Of a stretch of DNA of 64,000 nucleotides, positions 1-7,650 are shown piece after piece (within the stretch, counting starts at the first letter, position 1; every line of letters starts with the position of its first letter). A program made the translations under genes and the position numbers. The stretch is taken from NCBI RefSeq assembly GCF_011326755.1, contig NZ_JAAOIE010000003.1, forward strand, positions 186,001 to 250,000. Reading direction: 5' to 3'. Below the pieces are notes generated by a model. That model did not search any database, was not told the origin of the DNA, and saw only the letters and a program-made list of their open reading frames with translations. This DNA is from Cochlodiniinecator piscidefendens (GTDB lineage: Bacteria; Pseudomonadota; Alphaproteobacteria; Rhodobacterales; Rhodobacteraceae).

Positions 1-147
1 CGAAGTCCCACAGTGATCTCGGTATTTGGTTGAACTTATAGAGTTTTCTTGTTTTTTGACCCTCCCGCTTTTGCACTGATTTTACGCGACCTTTTTCGGG
101 CAGGGTTCCGAGGGTGTCGCGGAGCTTTTCTTCTGAGAAGTCGTATT
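1..147 (-). other. Partial reading frame running off the window edge, unknown product
   Basis: The minus strand is open for about 48 codons from the azoR remnant junction to the window edge and has a protein-like composition (FSEEKLRDTLGTLPEKGRVK, then a basic stretch and RSLWDF). Upstream of about 147 the same frame runs into the antisense of the azoR remnant, so the real coding part probably begins or was cut at that junction. I do not recognise the family. It may be the broken end of a gene in the island whose remainder lies outside the window. Confidence 0.25.
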
Positions 148-383
148 GGGCGCGAAGAAGGCCATCTTTATCACGGCACGCGGTGCACGTGTACGGAGAC
201 GACAGCCCAATCAAGGAATTCGACATGCAAACACCGTGGCTGCAAACTGTCTACGGGTTCATAGGGCTGACAGACATGACATTCGTGCATGCAGATGGTT
301 TGGATTTTGGCGGTCCTGACTATCGGGAACAGAGCCTGTCAGCCGCGAAAGCGCAACTGACCGAGATCGCACAAACATGGTGA
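146..383 (+). pseudogene. azoR remnant (FMN-dependent NADH-azoreductase, C-terminal part, frameshifted)
   Basis: Two frames together give the end of an AzoR-type NADH-azoreductase. LGAKKAIFITARG is read in the frame beginning at 146. After a frameshift near 185, VYGDDSPIKEFDMQTPWLQ and FIGLTDMTFVHADGLDFGG follow in another frame, ending at the TGA at 381-383. In intact enzymes the first piece is the last core beta strand and the second is the C-terminal helix region. The N-terminal flavodoxin-like half (about 130 residues) is absent. This is a broken, truncated gene, not a functional azoreductase. Confidence 0.6.
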
Positions 384-711
384 ACACACCACGCAAAGGG
401 GCGGCGCGTGTCGCGGATGCTGCTCCTGACATTTTGGCAAGGCTGAATGCAGGGGAGATCGAGGCCGCGACACTCTCGGAAAATCTGGCAACAGGTTTTA
501 CCGCTCTTTTGGCTGCGACAATCTCGGAACTGGCAAAGTAAGCCCAGAAAATCGATCCAAGGCCGGGATCACCAAGCGTATGGCCCAGGTGGCGCGCATC
601 TTGTCCGATGATGGCGAACAGGAGCGTTTGGCTTGGATATCGCAACACCTATCTGACCTCCTGCGCGGCTGGGGGGGCATAGGACACATCCGATCGATCC
701 ACCCACATTAG
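377..711 (+). pseudogene. DNA alkylation repair protein remnant (AlkD/HEAT-like), frameshifted
   Basis: An ATG at 377 opens a 54-codon frame (MVNTPRKGAARVADAAPDIL) ending at TAA 539-541. Reading continues in a different frame from 541 (PENRSKAGITKRMAQVARIL, then WISQHLSDLLRGW) to TAG 709-711. The joined sequence resembles the start of a DNA-alkylation-repair family protein. The product would be only about 110 residues where family members have over 200, so the gene is both frameshifted and truncated. It overlaps the azoR remnant stop, which suggests the two once formed one operon. Confidence 0.45.
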
Positions 712-857
712 ATCATTAGAAAGTTCTCGCGCATTGATTAGATGGTTGCTGCCCATATTCGGGAGCGCATCGGGCAACTATTTTCTGTTTTACGAAAAGT
801 AATACTTTACATGCACTAATTACATGTTATGACGCACAAAAGATGTAAGAGGTGAAT

Positions 858-1367
858 ATGACTACCTTCGCTAGATTGCTCATGCTGCTATTTTGGGCGT
901 TTTTTCAGTTTGCGATATGCCTGATGTGGGGGCTGACAGTGTTTGACGAACCGGGATTGGCATATGAGGTTTTCGAGTTACCTGCTGATCTGGCTGGGCC
1001 GCCGCAGGGAATCGCGCTGGTATGCATGGTTCTGATGACAGTCGTCATGGGGGTTTTAGGGTGGACTTTTCTCTGTATGAGCCGATTGCTTAAACCCCAA
1101 CCCCAACGGCGCTTTGGTTATCTTGCCGAACATCTTCGCAGAGCATCTTTTGGATTGGCTGTTTTTTGGGTTGGCAGCAGCTTCATGTTTTGGGTAGTCC
1201 CTCGCCTTTTACTGTGGAACGTTTCTGACGGAAGTTTCCCAGTTATTGAATGGACGATTCTTGAGCCGGACTTAATCCTCTTGATATTTTCGATAGTTTT
1301 CCTGGCGTTATCAGCTTCACTTCGAAGTGCGCAGGAAATTGAAGATGACAACAAACGCATTGTATGA
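858..1367 (+). CDS. DUF2975-like integral membrane protein
   Basis: A 169-residue membrane protein with about four hydrophobic segments (residues about 4-24, 50-75, 95-118 and 138-160). The pattern and its partner, a short Xre regulator immediately downstream, match DUF2975 membrane proteins paired with YozG-like HTH proteins. The function of that pair is not established; by analogy the membrane protein may sense a signal and control its regulator. Start: AAGAGG at 847-852 serves ATG 858 better than the GTG at 852, which lies inside that Shine-Dalgarno. An AT-rich stretch upstream (780-840) could hold the promoter. Confidence 0.55.
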   Translation: MTTFARLLMLLFWAFFQFAICLMWGLTVFDEPGLAYEVFELPADLAGPPQGIALVCMVLMTVVMGVLGWTFLCMSRLLKPQPQRRFGYLAEHLRRASFGLAVFWVGSSFMFWVVPRLLLWNVSDGSFPVIEWTILEPDLILLIFSIVFLALSASLRSAQEIEDDNKRIV

Positions 1368-1374
1368 GGTGAGA

Positions 1375-1608
1375 ATGCCAATAGAAGTTCGTGTGAAAAT
1401 ACTTCTGGCCGAACAGCGAAAAACTGCGCGGGAGTTGGCCGCTTACGTCGGGATTACGGAATCCAACCTTTCCCTTCTCAGCTCGGGCAAAGTGAACGGA
1501 ATACGGTTCGCTACGCTGCAGGCAATCTGTGAGTTTCTTGACTGCCAACCAGGTGATTTGCTCGTGAGCAACAAAGGCAACTCTACTAATGAGGACGAAA
1601 ATAAGTGA
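1375..1608 (+). CDS. Xre/YozG-type HTH transcriptional regulator
   Basis: A 77-residue single-domain DNA-binding protein. The helix-turn-helix is visible as ARELAAYVGITESNLSLLSS, followed by RFATLQAICEFLDCQPGDLL, the usual ending of this short Xre group. The start is taken at ATG 1375, preceded by GAGGTGAG, because family members begin with MPI followed by the first helix; an earlier GTG at 1327 would add 16 residues overlapping the upstream gene. It lies 7 nt after the DUF2975-like gene and overlaps the next lipoprotein gene by 4 nt, so the three are probably one transcript. It probably autoregulates. Confidence 0.75.
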   Translation: MPIEVRVKILLAEQRKTARELAAYVGITESNLSLLSSGKVNGIRFATLQAICEFLDCQPGDLLVSNKGNSTNEDENK

Positions 1609-1931
1609 AAAAGGTAAGAATTATACGCGTACTGACTCCATTGATAGGCGTATCAGTGTTAGTGGCATGCGGCGCATCAGAAAGCGAATTGGAGGATGCG
1701 CGATACTTAAGCTGCTCTGAACTATCCAGAAAGATTGGACGGCTTGAGCAACAACAGTTTGACGCTGATTTGGATAGTCTCGCAGGGGCTTTTGGATCAG
1801 TTTTGGGAGATACAGAACGCGAACGCGAAGATGCCGAGCTTGACGAGGCGTTGGGCAGCATCGACGGCGCTCTGGTGGGGCGTACTTTAGAGCAATACAA
1901 CGCAATCTACCGAGAAAAACGGTGCCGGTAA
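1605..1931 (+). CDS. Small predicted lipoprotein of unknown function
   Basis: A 108-residue protein starting at GTG 1605, overlapping the Xre gene stop by 4 nt. The N-terminus has a basic start, a hydrophobic run and a lipobox (VLVAC, Cys at about residue 22), predicting signal peptidase II processing and a lipid anchor. The mature part is acidic and helical, with a glycine-rich patch (DSLAGAFGSVLGD) in the middle and a C-terminal cysteine. No family recognised. Translational coupling to the DUF2975/Xre pair suggests a common envelope role, but that is inference. Confidence 0.6.
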   Translation: MKKVRIIRVLTPLIGVSVLVACGASESELEDARYLSCSELSRKIGRLEQQQFDADLDSLAGAFGSVLGDTEREREDAELDEALGSIDGALVGRTLEQYNAIYREKRCR

Positions 1932-2027
1932 GGCGGCAACGTTCAATTTCCGTCTAATCGACATTCACACCCTCTCGGTGTGACGTGACCTGAGTCCACT
2001 ACCGGTAAATCCTTGAAAGGAAACTCA

Positions 2028-2354
2028 ATGTTTAAGAAGTCACTATCCTTCACTACTCTATTTGCAACACTTGCTATGGCCACGCAGGCATTGGCATTCG
2101 ATCCTGCTATACTTGACGATCCCGGCTTCCAAAGCTGGTTTGATAATGTAGGCAATACAATTGATTCTCAGGAGAACTACCAACGGTTACCCATCAATAC
2201 GGGCGAGCAGCGAGAGGAATTCCTGGCGGTAAGTAGTGCTGTCTATACTGGTGAAATGTCCCGCCAGCAGTTTATTGACGGTGTCAACCGATTTTATCCG
2301 GGATACGCGGAGACCGCAAACACACTCGCTGAAATCATGTTCTCGACTCGCTAA
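2028..2354 (+). CDS. Small secreted protein of unknown function
   Basis: A 108-residue protein. GAAAGG at 2015-2020 serves ATG 2028; the start 15 nt upstream at 2013 would remove this ribosome-binding site. The N-terminus MFKKSLSFTTLFATLAMATQ followed by ALA/FDP is a clear Sec signal peptide with cleavage near residue 23. The mature domain of about 85 residues is helical and has no cysteines. No known family recognised, and no obvious promoter or terminator of its own. Confidence 0.55.
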   Translation: MFKKSLSFTTLFATLAMATQALAFDPAILDDPGFQSWFDNVGNTIDSQENYQRLPINTGEQREEFLAVSSAVYTGEMSRQQFIDGVNRFYPGYAETANTLAEIMFSTR

Positions 2355-2470
2355 ACAACGCCAATGATCAGACATTCTTCGCAAGAAGATGAAGGAGGTG
2401 GGGTGATGTTGCACCCCATTTCCAGATATCAACGATATGAAGCCAAACCCTCGGCTGGAAAGCGCAACAA

Positions 2471-3097
2471 ATGACAAATTTCTTTCAACTACGAAATCCA
2501 CTCATCTGCGTTCTGATTTACGTCACTTATCTGTCTGTTCCGCCGAACTCGGTGCCGCTACCAGATTTTTTGTTGGAAGTTGTAATGGTTGCACTAATGG
2601 TGTTTGTGTTGCGCGATAGCCTGTGGGAGAATTTCCAATATACCCGCACGATGTCGCTACTTCGCTTTCTTATGTTTTGCATTGGTGGATTTTTATTTAC
2701 ACAAATATTGTTTTTTTCCGGGGTGTCTCTATTTATTGCCATATCCGGATCCGAAACCTCTGATAATCAGGCAGCGGTTATGGAAACCATCGCCCAGAAA
2801 AATATTATAGCGACATTTCTAACAATTGCTGTTGTTGGTCCGGTTTTGGAAGAACTGGTATTCCGAAAATCAATCTTTGATATTGGAAACGTAATAAAAG
2901 TGCCGTTTGCTGTCACACTCCTGATTAGCGCGACTCTGTTTGGGTTGGTACATGTGATTTTCTCAGGTGATTGGCTGGGAAGTATCCCATACATCTTCAT
3001 GGGCTTAGGTTTTGGGCTTGTTTATCATTTTTCAAGGTCATTCATTGTCGTGGCAATCGTGCATATGCTCAGCAATACACCTGCTTTCTTCACGTAA
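2471..3097 (+). CDS. CPBP family intramembrane glutamic protease (Abi/CAAX-like)
   Basis: A 208-residue polytopic membrane protein. Its C-terminal half carries the CPBP signature: EELVFR (paired glutamates and arginine, about residues 137-142), a second motif FGLVHVIF and a third HMLSN, supplying the Glu and two His of the membrane-embedded active site. Members process prenylated or membrane substrates, handle bacteriocin immunity or cleave anti-sigma factors; the substrate here cannot be told. GGAAAG precedes the ATG. It stands alone in the island on AT-richer DNA than the core genes, compatible with acquisition by transfer. Confidence 0.8.
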   Translation: MTNFFQLRNPLICVLIYVTYLSVPPNSVPLPDFLLEVVMVALMVFVLRDSLWENFQYTRTMSLLRFLMFCIGGFLFTQILFFSGVSLFIAISGSETSDNQAAVMETIAQKNIIATFLTIAVVGPVLEELVFRKSIFDIGNVIKVPFAVTLLISATLFGLVHVIFSGDWLGSIPYIFMGLGFGLVYHFSRSFIVVAIVHMLSNTPAFFT

Positions 3098-3422
3098 GCC
3101 GACTGCAATTCACCAGAACTGTTGCCAAAATTTGGGATACTTAACCAGTTTTGGCTTTAAGGCCCGATAGTAAAGTCTAACTCCAACCTGTCCACCTTTT
3201 TGGTGGTTGAATCCGCCCGGTTTCTAACTCGAGGATCGGGAAAAAGAATTTGCAGCACTACGACCAAGCCCAAATCGATCCAACCGCCACCATTCCCCGC
3301 CAAAATTGGCTCGGTGGGGAATGGCTCAATCTTCGCAGATCGATGGGAAAAACATAAGACAAGTCCTTAGTATCGATACTTCAAAAACCTTGAACGTCCG
3401 TTCTGAAGCAACGGCGAACTTT
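3098..3422. other. Intergenic region between convergent genes, with an inverted repeat
   Basis: No gene seen. An imperfect inverted repeat at 3290-3324 has 12-nt arms (CCATTCCCCGCC and GGTGGGGAATGG, 11 of 12 paired) around an 11-nt loop. It lies between the ends of the CPBP and amine oxidase genes and could stop transcription from either side, but there is no T-run, so it is not a clear intrinsic terminator. Confidence 0.35.
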
Positions 3423-4655
3423 CTATGAAACCGGATAAGCCATATTCAGTGTTCTCACACCGCGCTCAATAACCTCATTGTCGCTAAGGCCAGCAAGCTG
3501 CAACGCGGGGGGACCGCCATTGAAGGCCATGATCACTGGAATGCCAAAATATTTGTACAGGTTTAGCCATCCGTTGAACTGCCCCTGGGGCAGGTCGTTT
3601 TCGGGGGTCATGATCCAGTTGACGTTCGGGTCCCAGAATGCCTCTTCATATTGCAAATAGACTTTGTCCAAAGTGCCCATGCCAAGCGCGTCAATCGCGT
3701 GTTGCTTTCTGGTGGGAAGCGCTGGTGCGAATTCTATACTTCCGGCCTTCAGCACACCCAATGGAACCGTGACCAATACTGCATCATAGGCTTCAGTACC
3801 CCTGGAGGACGTGACGCTGACCTGATCGTCGGTAAGTCTGATCGCCGTAACTGGAGCGTTCAATTGCAAATCATATTGCCCGGTCAATGCACCTAAGATG
3901 GGGGCGTATCCATTTGGAAAAATCACCTCTTCGCCATCATAATCATTGTTGCCTTGCTCCATCGCGGCTTCAACGTTGATCTGGCTCAGCGCCATTCCAG
4001 CATTATGTTGGACGTTGCCGACCTCTTCCAACCATTCCGGTGCATCACGAAAAGCGACTCCTCGACCATCCCGACCCCGAATGATCGTGGAATCATCTGT
4101 AGGTACGGCGCCCATATCTTGGCTCATGGCCAGCTCAACCAATGGATTGCCGTCAATCCCATGAATCCAGCTTGCGCCCAAGTCCAATGGGACACCCAGC
4201 ACATCAACCGTCCAAAGACGCCCCCCTTTGCGATCTCTTGCCTCAAGTACGGTCACATCACGACCATTCTCGGTCAGCAGCTCTGCTGCTGCAAGGCCGC
4301 TGATGCCTGACCCGATCACCGCGAGTTTACGCGCATCGGTGTCATCCAAGATGGTCTCAGCGGCCGTTACCCCAGATTCGTAAGCTGCGTGAACGGTCCC
4401 ATTGTATTCCGTGTTTGCGGCTTCGCCCGCAAAGAAGATCCGGTTCTCTACCGGCTCGGCCAATGCAACGCGATCTTCAATTGTCGACCCCTTCAGAAAG
4501 CCTGAATAGGACCCGAATGAATAAGGATCACGGCTCCAGTTTGTGCGCAGGTACCCCAAAGGCGCGCGCGGTTCTCCGGCAAGCGTCGGTGCAGGCAGAA
4601 ATCCAGACATAAGAGCGGTTGCCCCCAGTCCCTTTAGTACAGTGCGACGTTTCAT
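3423..4655 (-). CDS. Tat-exported flavin amine oxidase, apparently circularly permuted
   Basis: A 410-residue FAD amine oxidase (MAO / polyamine oxidase superfamily). Residues 1-26 are a Tat signal (RRTVLKGLG, then a hydrophobic run). Next comes the segment that normally ends these enzymes: NWSRDPYSFGSYSG (39-52) and RIFFAGEAANTEYNGTVHAA (72-91). Only then comes the segment that normally begins them: the dinucleotide-binding VIGSGISGLAAAELL (113-127), VLEARDRKGGRLW and LGASWIHG. The protein stops where the normal C-terminal segment should start. All FAD-binding parts are present, in permuted order. GGAG before ATG 4655 favours this start over ATG 4667. It is divergent from a tetR gene. Substrate unknown; oxidative deamination of a periplasmic amine is inferred. 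Confidence 0.85.
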   Translation of the reverse strand: MKRRTVLKGLGATALMSGFLPAPTLAGEPRAPLGYLRTNWSRDPYSFGSYSGFLKGSTIEDRVALAEPVENRIFFAGEAANTEYNGTVHAAYESGVTAAETILDDTDARKLAVIGSGISGLAAAELLTENGRDVTVLEARDRKGGRLWTVDVLGVPLDLGASWIHGIDGNPLVELAMSQDMGAVPTDDSTIIRGRDGRGVAFRDAPEWLEEVGNVQHNAGMALSQINVEAAMEQGNNDYDGEEVIFPNGYAPILGALTGQYDLQLNAPVTAIRLTDDQVSVTSSRGTEAYDAVLVTVPLGVLKAGSIEFAPALPTRKQHAIDALGMGTLDKVYLQYEEAFWDPNVNWIMTPENDLPQGQFNGWLNLYKYFGIPVIMAFNGGPPALQLAGLSDNEVIERGVRTLNMAYPVS

Positions 4656-4752
4656 GCTTGTCTCCATGGTTCAAAAAAATCCGACGATATTGATCACGCG
4701 AACAGGTTCAGAACCTCTTTTCTTTGCCACCATGTAGCCCAATCCTAAAAAG

Positions 4753-4766
4753 TAAGCAAATGCTTA
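4753..4766. promoter_or_regulatory. Candidate TetR operator between amine oxidase and tetR
   Basis: A perfect inverted repeat, TAAGCA-AA-TGCTTA, lies in the space between the divergently transcribed amine oxidase and tetR genes. Size and placement suit binding of the adjacent TetR protein, which could repress both genes. Seen directly as sequence symmetry; the function is inferred. Confidence 0.5.
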
Positions 4767-4830
4767 TTTATTGACGATCTGGCTTTACTTAACTACTCAG
4801 GCACTATTTTCTACTCACTCAGTGGCCCCG

Positions 4831-5439
4831 ATGAATACAACAACTTCTACTCCCCGCCGTCAGGCACGATCTGTCGCCCGAGAAACAAGCATTCTGGAGG
4901 CTTCACGGCGCATCCTGATCAGAGACGGGTTTGAGAAATTTTCGACAAATCACGTTGCAACTGAAGCTGGGTGCAACATTGGTACGGTCTATAAGTACTT
5001 TAAGGACAAGTCCGACATTATCACGCGGCTTTACGAAGAGTATCTCAAAGAGGCCACGGCATATGTAGAACGGGTGTTTTCGGTTATCCCGGATGACATT
5101 TCAGTCGAGGATTACTTTGTCCAGGTCTTTGCAGAAGGGCTCGCCGAATGCACAGAAGAAGATCACATTCTGACATCCGAATTGACCAAGGCATTTGTAT
5201 TAAACAGGGAAATACAAAGAATTGACAAAGCGCATGATGACACCACAATCAACTTGATAGCACGGGCCATCAATGCTGACAGATCAAACGCGCCCATCCG
5301 TAAAGAGCAGATCGCCTACTGGTTCGATCTTGCAAACACGCTCCTGCAACTGGTCTGTGAGGCAGGAGCCAAAAATAGAGCTTTCTATGAAGAGCAAGCG
5401 GTTAGAACAATGAGGGCCACAGTGCTAAACAGTGTCTAA
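4831..5439 (+). CDS. TetR family transcriptional regulator
   Basis: A 202-residue regulator. The N-terminal TetR HTH is clear: ILEASRRILIRDGFEKFST, then NIGTVYKYFKDKSDII, the recognition helix signature. The remainder is the all-helical ligand/dimer domain. The start is set at ATG 4831 (MNTTTSTPRRQARS), the last start before the HTH helices; an in-frame TTG at 4771 would add 20 residues of non-homologous, hydrophobic sequence. It is divergent from the amine oxidase, with a palindrome between them, so it probably controls that gene and itself in response to an amine or its product. Confidence 0.85.
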   Translation: MNTTTSTPRRQARSVARETSILEASRRILIRDGFEKFSTNHVATEAGCNIGTVYKYFKDKSDIITRLYEEYLKEATAYVERVFSVIPDDISVEDYFVQVFAEGLAECTEEDHILTSELTKAFVLNREIQRIDKAHDDTTINLIARAINADRSNAPIRKEQIAYWFDLANTLLQLVCEAGAKNRAFYEEQAVRTMRATVLNSV

Positions 5440-6189
5440 ACGATGATAGCAGACATTTGTACGGATACGACGAAAGTTCACTAAATCCTGCAGTGCCGAC
5501 ATTGATGCATCATGCAGCAAACGGATCCTACCCTCTTAGCCTAGCCCAGAAATCTTTATAGGTCAGGTGGTGAACGGCATTGGCCTGTGTTTCGAGGCAA
5601 CCTTCGCAGATTCCATTGACCCTTCGGAGAACACGCGCCCTTTTTGCCTGCCATCACAATCCGTAATCCATCCCCCTATCCCTCGTACGCTCGTTAGCTT
5701 TTTCCAGCTCCAACTCTTTCTGCCGCTCCACTTCCAACCGCAGTTCCCGGATATCATTGGCGCGGGTGTTAATCGGCCCAGACAGATCATTAATACTAAC
5801 CCCATACTTCTCAGCGGCTTTTGCCATGGCGTCTAACGACCATTCACGCACCCTGCAGTATTTTGGGGTCTTAATCGTCGGTGTGCGGATGAAGGAGACT
5901 ATTCGCTTATTCCATTTCAACGTCAGCTATCGATTACGTCTGACTAGCCGCTGAAACCAGTTCAATGAGTTCTTCTTACCCTCTTCAATTTAGTCTTTGC
6001 AAACTTGTGTTGCGCCCTTTGGAGGTCCTGCAAGCCCTTATCAGGCAACTTATTGCGTCGCAGAAAATTAAGCGCGTGACCTGATGCAGTATGCGCATTG
6101 TTGATTTGATCTCGTGGTGGCAACGACATGCAGGCTTCACGATCGGCGGCAATTGAAACGGCTGCCAACGCGCGGTCGTCTACCGAGAA
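5440..6189. other. Mostly non-coding stretch of the eroded island
   Basis: From 5440 to about 5650 I see no gene. A minus-strand reading frame at 5654-5920 is listed separately as a possible gene remnant. Between 5921 and 6189 the plus strand probably derives from the lost N-terminal half of the recombinase whose tail follows, but stops and frameshifts prevent a continuous translation. A long minus-strand frame over 5962-6666 is only the antisense of this recombinase. Confidence 0.4.
5654..5920 (-). CDS. Possible small protein or gene remnant, unknown
   Basis: An 88-codon frame with a TTG start (ATG 5827 would leave 57 residues). It has a basic N-terminal part, a central helix (SLDAMAKAAEKYGVSINDLS) and a charged, coiled-coil-like tail (RELRLEVERQKELELEKANE). 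No ribosome-binding site is evident at either start and no family is recognised. Its composition is more protein-like than a random frame, and it may be what is left of a mobile-element cargo gene next to the recombinase remnant. Confidence 0.25.
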   Translation of the reverse strand: MKWNKRIVSFIRTPTIKTPKYCRVREWSLDAMAKAAEKYGVSINDLSGPINTRANDIRELRLEVERQKELELEKANERTRDRGMDYGL

Positions 6190-6723
6190 TTGGCCCCCGC
6201 TCGCAAAGACATCGGCGAAGATTTCGCCTTGCGTGGCTTTGTCATCTGTGAGGGTTGTGGTGCGCTGCTGCGATCCAGCTGGTCCAAAGGCAAGACGAAA
6301 TACCATCCATACTATCTGTGCCAAACCAAAAGTTGCGCCAGCTACGGCAAGTCGATCCGCCGTGACAAGCTGGAAGGCGATGTCGGAGAATTGTTGCACA
6401 AGCTTGAGCCAAACCAGACATTGTTTGACATGGCTAAGGCGATGTTCCGAACGGCGTGGGACATCCGCAGTGCGCAAAATAAACAAGATAAGCAGACCAT
6501 CCAAAAGCAAGTCACCGAGGTCGACAATCAGATCGACGCGTTGCTGGACAGAATCGTGGAAACAGAAAACGCCACGGTGATCAAAGCCTATGAGCAGAAG
6601 ATCGATGGAATGGAAAAACAGAAGATCATTTTGCACGAAAAACAGGGAAAACAAGCCGCGCCACACCGCGACTTTGGTGACACGCTAGAACACCAAAATT
6701 ATCCATGCCGTTCAGGGCTTTAG
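6162..6723 (+). pseudogene. Large serine recombinase remnant (zinc ribbon and coiled-coil C-terminal half)
   Basis: The frame beginning near 6162 reads LAPARKDIGEDFALRGFVIC, then the zinc ribbon (CEGCG, CQTKSC), IRRDKLEGDVGELLHKL and a long charged coiled coil: the C-terminal DNA-binding half of a phage/ICE-type large serine recombinase. The catalytic N-terminal domain (Ser nucleophile region) and recombinase core are missing or scrambled upstream. It ends 28 nt before the 3' end of tRNA-Val, a typical position for a mobile-element integrase, so it likely marks an old insertion. Confidence 0.65.
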
Positions 6724-6751
6724 AGGGTGCTTCATATGTGCTGAAAACGAA

Positions 6752-6827
<76 letters not shown>

Positions 6828-6890
6828 GGTAAGCGGGTATTTAGAGAAGACCCAAAGGGAGTGCAAGAGGGTTTTTCACAAAAACCTCCT

Positions 6891-7472
6891 TCAATCTAAA
6901 ATCGTCTCGTGCTCGTCGGAAATATGGTAAATACAGCCCTGTCTATGGTCCAGTTGTGTTACCTGTTCATAAGATAGATTTCGCGCAATTCCACGCAAGA
7001 CTGCCATAGTTGTTCCATGTGTAAATACGATGCTGGGTTGGTCCAAATTGGATAGGAACGCTTTGCAGCGATTATAGAGCGTTTCATACCCTTCGCCGCC
7101 GGGAGCCGCCATAAATAGATCAATTGTTGTTTGCGATGCATTAAATAGATCTGGCCACCCTTTTTCGATATCTCTCCGGGTAACACCTTCCCACTGGCCT
7201 GCTGAAATCTCCATAAGGTTCTTATCAAACTCTGGTGTGCGGTTGTGCATAGTCAGTGCAATAGTTGCTGTTTGCTGTACACGACCCAGCGGGCTGGCAA
7301 CGATTTTTGCGTTTGGGAATTTTTTAAAGACGGGGCTTAGGAGCGATCCTTGGCGCGCGGCGTCCCTTTTACCTTGCTCAGTTAAGTCGGAGTTCATTTG
7401 CCCCTGAAAACGGCCTTCGGCATTCCAAATTGTTTGTCCGTGACGAAGCATAAAGAGTTCAGGCAATTGCAT
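6891..7472 (-). CDS. Histidine phosphatase family protein (phosphoglycerate mutase-like)
   Basis: A 193-residue cytoplasmic enzyme. LRHGQTIWNAEGRFQG carries the RHG catalytic motif near the N-terminus; SPLGRVQQTA gives the second arginine, GGEGYETL the acid region and VFTHGTTMAVLRGI the second histidine. These are the hallmarks of the branch-1 histidine phosphatase superfamily (GpmB/CobC/PhoE-like). Substrate unknown. The start at ATG 7472 places the RHG motif at about residue 10, as usual; an upstream start at 7538 would add 22 unlikely residues. It is divergent from the polysaccharide locus. Confidence 0.85.
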   Translation of the reverse strand: MQLPELFMLRHGQTIWNAEGRFQGQMNSDLTEQGKRDAARQGSLLSPVFKKFPNAKIVASPLGRVQQTATIALTMHNRTPEFDKNLMEISAGQWEGVTRRDIEKGWPDLFNASQTTIDLFMAAPGGEGYETLYNRCKAFLSNLDQPSIVFTHGTTMAVLRGIARNLSYEQVTQLDHRQGCIYHISDEHETILD

Positions 7473-7650
7473 GAAAAATCCACATGTAAAAAGAGTTAAG
7501 CGTTCGCAATCAGTAGCGGGGCTAAGATTACAGTGCAAGCAAAGGGCGTAAGAGACCTATCCTTTTGCGCGCGCGTCCTATTCGGCGGTGACCACATCTC
7601 AACTATTTTTCAGTCTACTGTATCTTTGTATTTCACAATTAGGGCGCGTT

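Noticed and set aside
3290-3324. Intrinsic terminator
   Set aside because: The stem is good, but neither strand has a T-run after it; kept only as an inverted repeat.
5962-6666. 234-codon minus-strand reading frame
   Set aside because: It is antisense to the recombinase zinc ribbon and coiled coil, which carry a recognisable signature on the plus strand; the minus translation shows no domain.
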